Positions 8,070 to 16,637 of a stretch of DNA of 64,000 nt are shown piece after piece. Numbering within the stretch: the stretch's first letter is position 1; each line of letters starts with the position of its first letter. Source of the DNA: Massilia sp. PDC64 (GTDB taxonomy: Bacteria > Pseudomonadota > Gammaproteobacteria > Burkholderiales > Burkholderiaceae_D); NCBI RefSeq assembly GCF_900101265.1, contig NZ_FMZS01000012.1:62001-126000 (forward strand). The letters are read 5' to 3'. The notes beneath the pieces were generated by a model. The model was not told the origin of the DNA. It saw nothing but the letters and a program-made list of their open reading frames with translations, and ran no database searches. The position numbers were made by a program, and so were the translations under genes.

Positions 8070-8972
8070 TCACTCGCCCGCCGGATTCAGGATCTTGAGG
8101 AACGCCCGCACGACGGGCGCATCGTCCTGCGTGGGATAGGTGATGTACAGGTTGGCCGACGGCGGATTCGTGCGCACCGGCAGGAAGCGCACGCCCGGCC
8201 AGCCGATGCGGCTCGTCGTCGCCGGCATCAAGGCCACGCCCAGGCCCGCGCCCACCATCGCGAGCAGGGTCTGCGGCTCCGCGGCTTCCTGGAAGATCGT
8301 CGGCTGGAAGCCCGCGTTGACGCAGCACTGGATCAGGTAGCGCGGTTCGGCCGACTGGTCCAGGTGCAGCGTGAGCATCGGTTCGTTGGCGATGTCGATC
8401 AGTTCGATGGCCTCCTGCTGCGCGAGCGGATGCTGGGCATTGATGGCGACGCACACGTCCTCGCGGAAGCACAGTTCCTGGCGCAGGCCCGCGTTCCTCA
8501 GCATGTCCTCGTCGATGCGCGGCTCGCGCCAGAAACCCACGTCGATCTGCTTGCCGCGCAGCGCGTCCCACTGGTCGTTCGGACCGAGTTCGTGGATGGT
8601 CCACGTCACGCGCGGGAACTGGCTCTGGAATTGTTCCAGCAGGCCGGGGATCGGCCCCCACATCGCCGAGCCGACGATGCCCACGCGCAGGCGGCCCACT
8701 TCGCCCCGGTCGATCTGGCGGATGGTATCAATGGTCATGCGCATGCGGCCCAGCAGGTCGGCCGCTTCGTGCATCAGCGCCTTGCCCGCGACCGTCAGCT
8801 CGAAGCTGCGCGTCGTGCGCGCGAACAGGCGGACCCCGAGCTCGCTCTCCAGCTTCATGATCTGCTGCGACAGCGGCGGCTGCGAGATGTGCAGGCGCTC
8901 GGCGGCGCGGCTGAAGCTTTTTTCTTCGGCCACCGCCAGGAAGTATTTCAGTTGCTTCAGGTCGATCGACAT
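8070..8972 (-). CDS. LysR-family regulator in the psu operon
   Basis: 300 residues. The N-terminal helix-turn-helix (MSIDLKQLKYFLAVAEEKSFSRAAERLHISQPPLSQQI) resembles the CatR/BenM branch, followed by a periplasmic-binding-protein-like effector domain. It starts seven bases after the psuG stop on the same strand, so it is the third gene of psuK-psuG-LysR. That is unusual for LysR genes, which normally diverge from their targets. Whether it acts on psu genes or elsewhere is unknown. It is convergent with the MBL hydrolase. Confidence 0.88.
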   Translation of the reverse strand: MSIDLKQLKYFLAVAEEKSFSRAAERLHISQPPLSQQIMKLESELGVRLFARTTRSFELTVAGKALMHEAADLLGRMRMTIDTIRQIDRGEVGRLRVGIVGSAMWGPIPGLLEQFQSQFPRVTWTIHELGPNDQWDALRGKQIDVGFWREPRIDEDMLRNAGLRQELCFREDVCVAINAQHPLAQQEAIELIDIANEPMLTLHLDQSAEPRYLIQCCVNAGFQPTIFQEAAEPQTLLAMVGAGLGVALMPATTSRIGWPGVRFLPVRTNPPSANLYITYPTQDDAPVVRAFLKILNPAGE

Positions 8973-8979
8973 GTCGGTC

Positions 8980-9900
8980 TCAAACGTGGGCTGCCGTGTG
9001 CAGCGCCACCGCGAGGCGGGCGCCCACGAGGGCATTGTGTTTTACCAGCGCGATGTTCGTGGCCAGACTCCTGCCGCCCGTCAGGTCCTTGATGCGGGCC
9101 AGCAGGAACGGCGTCACGGCCTTGCCTTTCACGCCCTGCTCGTCGGCCTCGCGCAGCGCCTGCGCGATGATGCCGTCGATTTCCTCGTTCTTCATCGCGG
9201 ACTCCGATGGCACCGGATTGCTGACGACGACGCCGCCCGTCAAACCCAGCTGCCACTTGGTGCGGATGAAGCGGGCCTGTTGTTCCGGCGTGTCGAGCTG
9301 GAAGTCGGCATTGAAGCCGGATTCGCGCGTGAAGAACGCGGGGAAGCCGGGCTGGCCCACGCTGACGACGGGCACGCCATGCGTTTCCAGGTATTCCAGC
9401 GTGAGGCCGATGTCGAGGATGGATTTCACGCCCGCGCATACGACGGCGACGTTCGTGCGCGCCAGTTCCTGCAGGTCGGCGGAGATGTCGAAGCTCGTCT
9501 CCGCGCCGCGGTGCACGCCGCCGATGCCGCCCGTGACGAACACTTCGATGCCCGCCAGCGCCGCGCAGATCATCGTGGCGGCGACCGTCGTCGCGCCCAG
9601 CTTCTTCTCGGCCAGCACGTACGCGAGGTCGCGCCGGCTGACTTTCAGCGCATCCCGCGCGTTGCCCAGTTGTTCGAGCTGGTCGTCCGCCAGGCCCACG
9701 CAGATGCGGCCGTCGATGAGGGCGATGGTGGCCGGTACCGCGCCGGCGTCGCGGATGACCTGCTCGACCTCGCGCGCCGTCTGCACGTTCTGCGGGTACG
9801 GCATGCCATGCGAGATGATCGTCGATTCGAGTGCGACGACGGGCTTGCCGGCCGCGCGCGCGGCCTGCACTTCGGGAGAAAACTGGAGGAAGGCTTGCAT
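8980..9900 (-). CDS. psuG: Pseudouridine-5'-phosphate glycosidase
   Basis: 306 residues, the usual length. It splits pseudouridine 5'-phosphate to uracil and ribose 5-phosphate in the cytoplasm. Visible marks: VALESTIISHGMPYPQN near the N-terminus with the metal/phosphate region, a Lys in the GATTVAATM region, FVTGGIGGVHRG, and TNIALVKHNA at the end. It lies two bases after the kinase psuK, which supplies its substrate. The uracil formed could feed the pyrimidine catabolic genes at 26-36 kb. Confidence 0.95.
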   Translation of the reverse strand: MQAFLQFSPEVQAARAAGKPVVALESTIISHGMPYPQNVQTAREVEQVIRDAGAVPATIALIDGRICVGLADDQLEQLGNARDALKVSRRDLAYVLAEKKLGATTVAATMICAALAGIEVFVTGGIGGVHRGAETSFDISADLQELARTNVAVVCAGVKSILDIGLTLEYLETHGVPVVSVGQPGFPAFFTRESGFNADFQLDTPEQQARFIRTKWQLGLTGGVVVSNPVPSESAMKNEEIDGIIAQALREADEQGVKGKAVTPFLLARIKDLTGGRSLATNIALVKHNALVGARLAVALHTAAHV

Positions 9901-9902
9901 GT

Positions 9903-11015
9903 TCAGTCCTGTGAAAGCGGAGTATGTTCGGTGGCGAGGCTGTCCGGCCCGAGGCCCGGGTGCACGGTCTCCGGTACACCCAGGGTGAGGGCCGACAAGT
10001 GCAGCCCGCGCCGGCACGCGAGCACGAGGTCGCCGCCATCGTCCTGCACGAGCGACCAGCAGACGGCCGCGGCGAACGCATCGCCTGCACCCGTCACGTC
10101 GACGACGTCGACCGGCGGCGCGGGCAGGTCGACGATGCCGTCGCCCGCGGTGACGAGCACGCCGCGCGCGCCGCGCGTGACGATCAGGTCTTGCGCGCCC
10201 TGGGCCCGCACTTCGCGCATGGCCGCAAGAAGTGCATCGTCATCGGACAGCGGGCGCTGGACGCGCGCGGCCAGCTCGCCGGCGTTGAGAATTAATAGAC
10301 GCACGCCGGACAGGTCGGCGGGCAGGCGTGCCATCTTCGGTTCGGACACGGCCACGAGCACGAGCGGCGTCGCGTTGCGGCGTGCCTGGTGGGCGAGGGC
10401 GGCGACGGTGTCCCGCGGCAGGTTCAGGTCGGCCACGACGAGGGCCGCGCCCGCGAGCTGGGCCTGGCGCGCGTCGATGTAGGCCGGCTCCATGCGGTCA
10501 TACAAGGCCATGTCGGCCAGCGCGACGACCATCTCGCCGTCGCGGTCCAGCACGGCCGTGTACGTGCCGCTGCAGCAGCCGTCCAGGCGCAGCGCGCCGC
10601 GCACGTCGATGCCGAGGCTCTCCGCATGGTCGAGCAGGGCGGCGCCGGAGGAATCCGCGCCGATCGCCGTCAGCAGCGCGACCGTCATGCCCAGCCGGGC
10701 GAGATTTTCCGCGATGTTGCGCGCCACGCCGCCGAACGATTCGCTCTGGCTGGCCGGATTCGACGTGCGCAGGGCGATCGCGTCCGTCGAGCGCAGCTTG
10801 CGGTCGAGGTTCGCCGCGCCCACGCACACGACCGGGCGGCGGTCCGGCAGCACGTAGGCGCGCCCGAGCAGCCTGCGCTCGCGGATCAGGCCCGCGATGT
10901 AGCCGGCGACCGCCGAGCGCGACAGCCCCAGCTGGTTGGCGAGCTCTTGCTGCGAAATGAAAGGGTTCGCGCGGATGGCCTCGTACAACTGTTGTTTCTT
11001 CGACGATTCTGTCAC
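9903..11015 (-). CDS. psuK: Pseudouridine kinase (PfkB) with N-terminal helix-turn-helix
   Basis: 370 residues. Residues about 1-55 form a winged helix-turn-helix (ISQQELANQLGLSRSAVAGYI), as in E. coli YeiI. Residues 60-345 are a PfkB/ribokinase fold with the substrate motif SFGGVARNIAENLARLG and the catalytic DVTGAGDAFAAA. It phosphorylates pseudouridine for PsuG. The DNA-binding domain suggests autoregulation; a 12-base palindrome lies 36 bases upstream. The start is a GTG, since an ATG upstream is out of frame and runs into a stop. It diverges from punA. Confidence 0.9.
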   Translation of the reverse strand: MTESSKKQQLYEAIRANPFISQQELANQLGLSRSAVAGYIAGLIRERRLLGRAYVLPDRRPVVCVGAANLDRKLRSTDAIALRTSNPASQSESFGGVARNIAENLARLGMTVALLTAIGADSSGAALLDHAESLGIDVRGALRLDGCCSGTYTAVLDRDGEMVVALADMALYDRMEPAYIDARQAQLAGAALVVADLNLPRDTVAALAHQARRNATPLVLVAVSEPKMARLPADLSGVRLLILNAGELAARVQRPLSDDDALLAAMREVRAQGAQDLIVTRGARGVLVTAGDGIVDLPAPPVDVVDVTGAGDAFAAAVCWSLVQDDGGDLVLACRRGLHLSALTLGVPETVHPGLGPDSLATEHTPLSQD

Positions 11016-11226
11016 GATGACGGATGGGGTAAACTTTTGTTTTTCATCTTAAACATATGTTTGCACATGGTCAACGCGGACATATGCATGGTTGAAGTCT
11101 AGCGCGAATTTATTCCACGAAGATATAAATCTGCCAGAAAAATGGTATTTGCCAACACAATCGGCATTCATGCATAGTTGACATATTTTGGTGCATCCCC
11201 GCCCCATCCTCGACCAGACCGCGACA
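11016..11226. promoter_or_regulatory. Divergent psuK / punA control region
   Basis: A 211-base gap, markedly AT-richer than the genes. It contains a perfect 12-base palindrome AAACATATGTTT (11051-11062) and a direct repeat ATGCATGGTTGA (11084-11095) / ATGCATAGTTGA (11170-11181) with one mismatch. TTGACA at 11178-11183 could be a -35 box for punA, though no good -10 follows at 17 bases. Candidate proteins are the PsuK helix-turn-helix and the LysR of the psu operon. Function is inferred. Confidence 0.5.
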
Positions 11227-12069
11227 ATGACTACTCACCAGTTCAGCAACACCCCCTTCGAAGCCGCCGACGTCATTCGCGCCCGCAAGCCGGGCTTCAC
11301 GCCGCGTGTGGCCCTGATCCTCGGTTCCGGCCTCGGCGTGCTGGCCGAACAGATGGAGGATGCGGTGGCGATCAGCTATGCCGACCTGCCGGGCTTCCCG
11401 ATCAGCACCGTGCACGGTCACGCCGGCGAACTGGTGCTGGGTACGCTTGCCGGCGTGCCGGTCGTGTGCATGAAGGGCCGCGGCCACTTCTATGAAGGCT
11501 ACGGCCCGGCCGTGATGACCTCCGCCGTGCGCACGTTCAAACTGATCGGCTGCGAACTGCTGTTCGTGACGAACGCCGCCGGCTCGCTGCGTCCGGAAGT
11601 GGACGCGGGCAGCGTCGTCGTGCTGACGGACCACATCAACCTGCTGCCGGGCAGCCCGATGGCGGGCCCGAACGACGACCGCTTCGGCCCGCGCTTCTTC
11701 AGCATGGCCAACGCGTACGATGCCGAGATCCGTGACCTGATCAAGGCCACGGCGGCGGACAAGAACATCAAGGTGAACGAAGGCGTGTACCTGGCCTGTC
11801 CGGGCCCGAACTTCGAGACGGCCGCCGAAATCCGCGCATTCAAGGCGCTGGGTGCGGACGTCGTCGGCATGTCGGTCGTGCCGGAGGTGATCTCGGCGCG
11901 CCACTGCGGCCTGAAGGTCGCGGGCGTTTCCGCCATCACGAACCTGGCCGAAGGCCTGACCCCGTTCCCGCTGTCGCACGAGCAGACGCTGAAGTATGCT
12001 GCGATTGCGGCCAAGGACATGGTCACGCTGATCCACGGCTTCATCGAACGACTGGGCAAGACCGCCTGA
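11227..12069 (+). CDS. punA: Purine-nucleoside phosphorylase (class I, trimeric type)
   Basis: 280 residues. It cleaves inosine, guanosine and perhaps xanthosine with phosphate to the base and ribose 1-phosphate. Motifs: phosphate loop LILGSGLGVLAE, GRGHFYEGYGP, the NAAGSL motif and MSVVPEVISARHCG. This is the PunA/XapA family and not the hexameric DeoD type. It opens the operon punA-deoB-deoC-ALDH-deoA-cdd, in which DeoB handles the pentose 1-phosphate released. ATG 11227 begins the conserved part; an upstream GTG is possible. Confidence 0.93.
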   Translation: MTTHQFSNTPFEAADVIRARKPGFTPRVALILGSGLGVLAEQMEDAVAISYADLPGFPISTVHGHAGELVLGTLAGVPVVCMKGRGHFYEGYGPAVMTSAVRTFKLIGCELLFVTNAAGSLRPEVDAGSVVVLTDHINLLPGSPMAGPNDDRFGPRFFSMANAYDAEIRDLIKATAADKNIKVNEGVYLACPGPNFETAAEIRAFKALGADVVGMSVVPEVISARHCGLKVAGVSAITNLAEGLTPFPLSHEQTLKYAAIAAKDMVTLIHGFIERLGKTA

Positions 12070-12100
12070 TCACGGAATAACGGGAAAAGGAAGGGATCAT

Positions 12101-13294
12101 ATGTCACGCGCATTCATCCTCCTGCTGGACTCCTTCGGCCTGGGCGCCTTGCCCGACGCCGACAAATACGGCGACGCGGGCGCCAATACCCTCGGCCACA
12201 TCGCGCAATGGGCCGCGGAATCGGGCAAGCCGATGTCGCTGCCGACGCTGGAACAGATCGGCCTCGGCGCCGCCGCGCACAAGGCGAGCGGCGAATGGCC
12301 CGCCGGTTTCAACAAGCGCGAAGGCTTCACGGGCGCCTGGGGCGTCGCGCGCGAGAAATCCACTGGCAAGGACACGCAGAGCGGCCACTGGGAAATCGCC
12401 GGCGTGCCCGTGCTGTTCGACTGGGGCTACTTCCCGAAGACCGTGCCCACGTTCCCGCAAGCGCTGACGGATAAACTGGCCGAGATGACCAACGTGCCGG
12501 GCTGGCTGGGCAACTGCCATGCGTCCGGCACGACCATCATCACGGAGCTGGGCGACGAGCACGTCGCCACCGGCAAGCCGATCATCTACACGTCGGCCGA
12601 CTCCGTGATGCAGATCGCCGCGCACGAAGAGCACTTCGGCCTCGAGCGTTTGTATCAAGTGTGCGAAGCGGCGTACGAACTGGTCAAGCCGTACAACATC
12701 GGCCGCGTGATCGCGCGTCCGTTCACGGGCAGCAACGGCAACTACAAGCGCACGAGCAACCGCCACGACTACGCCGTGCCGCCCGTCGCGCCCACCTTGC
12801 TGGACCATGTGAAGGATGCGGGCGGCGAAGTCATCGCACTGGGCAAGATCAGCGACATCTTCGCGGGCCAGGGCGTCACGCAACTCATCAAGGGCGCCGA
12901 CAACATGGCGCTGTTCGACCGCCTGCTGGAAGTGGCGGACACCGCGCCGGACAAGTCGCTGACGTTCGTGAACTTCGTCGACTTCGACATGCACTTCGGT
13001 CACCGCCGCGACGTCGCCGGCTATGCGAATGCGCTGCACGAACTGGATGCGCGCCTGCCGGATTTCATCGCGAAGCTGAAGGAGGGCGACCTCGTCGTCA
13101 TCACGGCGGACCACGGCTGCGACCCGACGTGGGCCGGTTCCGACCACACGCGCGAACACATCCCGATGCTGTTCTTCGGCCCGGCCGCGCCGGCGCGCGA
13201 GCTGCCCGTGTCCGACACGTTCTCCGACATCGGCGCCACCCTGGCGCACCACCTCGGCGTCAAACCCCTTGCCAACGGAACCGCTTTATTATGA
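12101..13294 (+). CDS. deoB: Phosphopentomutase
   Basis: 397 residues, normal for DeoB. It interconverts (deoxy)ribose 1-phosphate and 5-phosphate using two Mn ions in an alkaline-phosphatase-like fold. Marks: LLDSFGLGALPDA at the N-terminus (metal Asp), a SGHWEIAGVPV motif, the region around TRTSNRHDYAVPP, and the second metal cluster FVDFDMHFGHRRD and TADHGCDPTWAGSDHTREHIP. A good ribosome site (AAAGGAAGGG) precedes it and its stop overlaps the deoC start by ATGA. Confidence 0.97.
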   Translation: MSRAFILLLDSFGLGALPDADKYGDAGANTLGHIAQWAAESGKPMSLPTLEQIGLGAAAHKASGEWPAGFNKREGFTGAWGVAREKSTGKDTQSGHWEIAGVPVLFDWGYFPKTVPTFPQALTDKLAEMTNVPGWLGNCHASGTTIITELGDEHVATGKPIIYTSADSVMQIAAHEEHFGLERLYQVCEAAYELVKPYNIGRVIARPFTGSNGNYKRTSNRHDYAVPPVAPTLLDHVKDAGGEVIALGKISDIFAGQGVTQLIKGADNMALFDRLLEVADTAPDKSLTFVNFVDFDMHFGHRRDVAGYANALHELDARLPDFIAKLKEGDLVVITADHGCDPTWAGSDHTREHIPMLFFGPAAPARELPVSDTFSDIGATLAHHLGVKPLANGTALL

Positions 13295-14247
13295 GCCCGA
13301 ACCTGGACTTTAAACGCAACACGGCGATCGACCTCGATCTTGGCTGGATCAACCACCTGAAGGTCAACCGCAACGCCGCCGACCGCCGCGCCGCGAGCCT
13401 CGCGAACCGCCGCACGGTCAAGAAGGAATACCAGGCCGCGTGGCTGATCCGCGCCATCGAGTGCATCGACCTGACGACCCTGTCGGGCGACGACACCCCG
13501 GGCCGCGTCGAGCGCCTGTGCCGCAAGGCGATGCGTCCGCTGCGCGCGGACCTGATGCAGGCGCTGGGCCTGGAGTCGCTGACGACGGGCGCCGTGTGCG
13601 TGTACCACGAAATGATCCGCCCGGCGGCCGAGGTGCTGCAGGGCCGCCTGCCCATCGCCGCCGTGTCCACGGCATTCCCGGCCGGCCTCTCGAGCCTGGA
13701 AACGAAGATCCGCGAGATCGAACTGTCCGTCGCCGCAGGCGCCACGGAGATCGACATCGTGATCACGCGCCAGCACGTCCTGACGGGCAACTGGCAGGCG
13801 CTGTACGACGAGATGGTCGCGTACCGCCAGGCGTGCGGCGACGCGCACGTAAAGGCGATCCTCGCGACGGGCGATCTCGTCACGTTGGAAAACGTAGCAA
13901 AAGCATCGTGGGTCTGCATGATGGCAGGCGCCGATTTCATCAAGACATCGACCGGCAAGGAAGGTGTGAACGCGACCATTCCCGTGTCGCTGGTGATGGT
14001 ACGCGCGATCCGCGAGTACTATGAACGCACCGGCTACAAGGTCGGCTACAAGCCGGCCGGGGGTGTGTCCTCCGCCAAGGCCGCATTGCAATACCTGACC
14101 GTGATGAAGGAAGAGCTGGGCAACGAATGGCTGCAACCGCACCTGTTCCGCATCGGTGCCTCCAGCCTCCTCACCGACATCGAGCGCCAGCTCGAGCATT
14201 ACGTCACGGGCAGCTATTCGGCCGCATTCCGCCACGCCCAACCTTGA
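13291..14247 (+). CDS. deoC: Deoxyribose-phosphate aldolase
   Basis: 318 residues. It splits 2-deoxyribose 5-phosphate into acetaldehyde and glyceraldehyde 3-phosphate. The Schiff-base Lys is in ADFIKTSTGKEG, the second Lys in YKVGYKPAGGVSS, and the Asp/Lys relay regions in TEIDIVI and KAILATGDL are intact. It is longer than E. coli DeoC (259 residues) because of an N-terminal extension of about 50 residues, as in other proteobacterial and eukaryotic-like forms. It is coupled to deoB and followed 11 bases later by the aldehyde dehydrogenase, which presumably removes acetaldehyde. Confidence 0.96.
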   Translation: MSPNLDFKRNTAIDLDLGWINHLKVNRNAADRRAASLANRRTVKKEYQAAWLIRAIECIDLTTLSGDDTPGRVERLCRKAMRPLRADLMQALGLESLTTGAVCVYHEMIRPAAEVLQGRLPIAAVSTAFPAGLSSLETKIREIELSVAAGATEIDIVITRQHVLTGNWQALYDEMVAYRQACGDAHVKAILATGDLVTLENVAKASWVCMMAGADFIKTSTGKEGVNATIPVSLVMVRAIREYYERTGYKVGYKPAGGVSSAKAALQYLTVMKEELGNEWLQPHLFRIGASSLLTDIERQLEHYVTGSYSAAFRHAQP

Positions 14248-14258
14248 TCGGATCTGTC

Positions 14259-16637
14259 ATGCCCACTATTAAAGAGATTCTGCAAACTATGGATTACGGC
14301 CCGGCCCCCGAGAGCACGAAGGAAGCGCAAGCGTGGCTGGAAGCCCATGGCCGCCGTTTCGGCCTGTTCGTCGACGGCGCCTGGACCGACGCCGCCGACA
14401 CTTTCGGCTCGTTCAATCCGGCCGACGGCAGCGAACTGGCGCAGGTGACGCAGGCGAGCCAGGCGGACGTCGACCGCGCCGTGGACGCCGCGCGCCGCGC
14501 GCAGCCGGGCTGGGTCGCCCTCGGTGGCCACGGCCGCGCGAAAGTCCTGTATGCACTGGCGCGCCTGCTGCAAAAGCACTCGCGCCTGTTCGCCGTTCTG
14601 GAAACGCTGGACAACGGCAAGACGATCCGCGAAACGCGCGACGCCGACCTGCCGCTGGCCGCCCGTCATTTCTACCACCACGCCGGCTGGGCCCAGCTGC
14701 AATCGGAAGAATTCGCGGGCTACCGCGCCGTCGGTGTCGTCGGCCAGATCGTGCCGTGGAACTTCCCACTCTTGATGCTGGCCTGGAAGGTCGCGCCCGC
14801 GCTCGCCGCCGGCAACACCATCGTGTTCAAGCCCGCTGAATACACGTCGCTGACTGCACTGCTGTTCGCCGAGATCTGCCAGCAGGCGGGCGTGCCGGCG
14901 GGTGTCGTCAACATCGTCACGGGCGACGGCCGCGTGGGCGAGGCGATCGTGAATCACCCGGGCATCGACAAGCTGGCGTTCACCGGCTCGACGGAAGTGG
15001 GCCGCATCATCCGCAAGGCCACGGCCGGCACGGGTAAAAAACTGTCGCTGGAACTGGGCGGCAAGTCGCCGTTCATCGTGTTCGACGACGCGGACCTGGA
15101 TGCGGCCGTCGAAGGCCTCGTCGATTCGATCTGGTTCAACCAGGGCCAGGTCTGCTGCGCCGGTTCGCGCCTGCTCGTGCAGGAAACGATTTATCCGCGC
15201 TTCATCGAGAAGGTCAAGGCGCGCATGCAGAACCTGCGCGTCGGCTCGCCGCTCGATAAATCGAATGACATCGGCGCGCTCGTCGATCCGGTGCAGCAGC
15301 AGCGCATCCACGGTCTCGTGGAAGCCGCGCGCGCGGAAGGCTGCGAGATCTGGCAACCTGCCGGCGAAACGCCGGTCGCCGGTTCGTGGTATCTGCCCAC
15401 CCTGATCACGGGCGCGTCGACGTCGGCCACCGTGTCGCAGACGGAGATCTTCGGCCCCGTGCTCGTCGCGTCGAGCTTCCGCACGCCGGGCGAAGCCGTC
15501 CAACTCGCGAACAACACCGTGTACGGCCTCGCGGCCTGCGTGTGGAGCGAGTCGATCAGCCTCGCGCTGGACGTCGCCCCGCAGATCAAGGCGGGCGTCG
15601 TGTGGATCAACACGGCGAACCAGTTCGACGCCGCGTGCGGCTTCGGCGGCTACAAGGAATCCGGCTTCGGCCGCGAGGGCGGCAAAGAGGGCATGTATGA
15701 ATACCTGACGCCGCTGGCGGAAGATGCGCGTCCCGCCGCTCCCGTCGTTGCCGAAAAAGGCAAAGTGAAACTGGCGGGCGGCGACAGCCCGTTCGCCGTC
15801 GACCGCACGGCGAAGCTGTACATCGGCGGCAAGCAGGCGCGCCCGGACGGCGCGTACAGCCGCGCGATCCACGGTGCCAATGGCGAGTTCCTGGCCGACG
15901 TGGGCGAGGGCAACCGCAAGGACATCCGCAACGCCGTCGAAGCGGCGCACAAGGCGTCCGGCTGGGCGAAAGCCACCGCGCACAACCGCGCGCAGGTGCT
16001 GTACTACATCGCGGAAAACCTCGCGATCCGCGCCGACGAATTCGCGGCACGCATCGCCGCGCAGACGGGATCGAAAGATGCGGCGCGCGAAGTGCAGGCG
16101 TCGATCGAGCGCCTGTTCTACTGGGCCGCATGGGCCGACAAGTACGACGGCCAGGCGCACCAGCCGCCGATGCACGGCATCACCGTCGCGCTGAACGAGC
16201 CGGTCGGCGTGATCGGCATCGTGTGCCCGAACGAGAACCCGCTGCTGGGCTTCATCTCGCTCGTCGCACCGGCGCTGGCGCTGGGCAACCGCGTGGTCGC
16301 CGTGCCGTCGGAAGCGCATCCGCTGTCCGCGCTGGACCTGTACCAGGTGCTGGACACGTCCGACCTGCCGGGCGGCGCGCTGAACATCGTCACGGGCAGC
16401 CACGACGAACTGGCGCGCACGCTGGCGTCGCACTTCGACGTGGATGCCGTGTGGCGCCACGACGGGTCGGCAGACGGCTGCGCGGAAGTCGAGAAGCTGT
16501 CGGCGGAATCGCTGAAGCGCACGTGGACCGGTGGCGCGAAAGGGCGCGACTGGTTCGATGCGAAGCAGGCGGGCGGGCGTACGGTGCTGCAGCACGCGAG
16601 CCAGGTGAAAAACGTGTGGATCCCTTACGGCGTATGA
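14259..16637 (+). CDS. Double-domain aldehyde dehydrogenase in the deo operon
   Basis: 792 residues, about 1.6 times a usual ALDH. Residues about 30-510 are a complete NAD(P)-dependent aldehyde dehydrogenase: PWNFPLLMLAWK, the catalytic Glu in SLELGGKSP (about 266) and the nucleophile Cys in GQVCCAGSR (about 298). Residues about 520-792 repeat the ALDH N-terminal fold (VIGIVCPNENPLLGF, ALALGNRVVAVPSEA) but lack the catalytic Glu-Cys half, so this part is probably structural. Placement between deoC and deoA suggests oxidation of acetaldehyde from deoxyribose cleavage (inference). It overlaps deoA by ATGA. Confidence 0.85.
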   Translation: MPTIKEILQTMDYGPAPESTKEAQAWLEAHGRRFGLFVDGAWTDAADTFGSFNPADGSELAQVTQASQADVDRAVDAARRAQPGWVALGGHGRAKVLYALARLLQKHSRLFAVLETLDNGKTIRETRDADLPLAARHFYHHAGWAQLQSEEFAGYRAVGVVGQIVPWNFPLLMLAWKVAPALAAGNTIVFKPAEYTSLTALLFAEICQQAGVPAGVVNIVTGDGRVGEAIVNHPGIDKLAFTGSTEVGRIIRKATAGTGKKLSLELGGKSPFIVFDDADLDAAVEGLVDSIWFNQGQVCCAGSRLLVQETIYPRFIEKVKARMQNLRVGSPLDKSNDIGALVDPVQQQRIHGLVEAARAEGCEIWQPAGETPVAGSWYLPTLITGASTSATVSQTEIFGPVLVASSFRTPGEAVQLANNTVYGLAACVWSESISLALDVAPQIKAGVVWINTANQFDAACGFGGYKESGFGREGGKEGMYEYLTPLAEDARPAAPVVAEKGKVKLAGGDSPFAVDRTAKLYIGGKQARPDGAYSRAIHGANGEFLADVGEGNRKDIRNAVEAAHKASGWAKATAHNRAQVLYYIAENLAIRADEFAARIAAQTGSKDAAREVQASIERLFYWAAWADKYDGQAHQPPMHGITVALNEPVGVIGIVCPNENPLLGFISLVAPALALGNRVVAVPSEAHPLSALDLYQVLDTSDLPGGALNIVTGSHDELARTLASHFDVDAVWRHDGSADGCAEVEKLSAESLKRTWTGGAKGRDWFDAKQAGGRTVLQHASQVKNVWIPYGV

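Noticed and set aside
11063..11076. TGGTCAA half-site resembling a RutR box
   Set aside because: Only one half matches TTGACCA-N2-TGGTCAA; the other half has three of seven bases.
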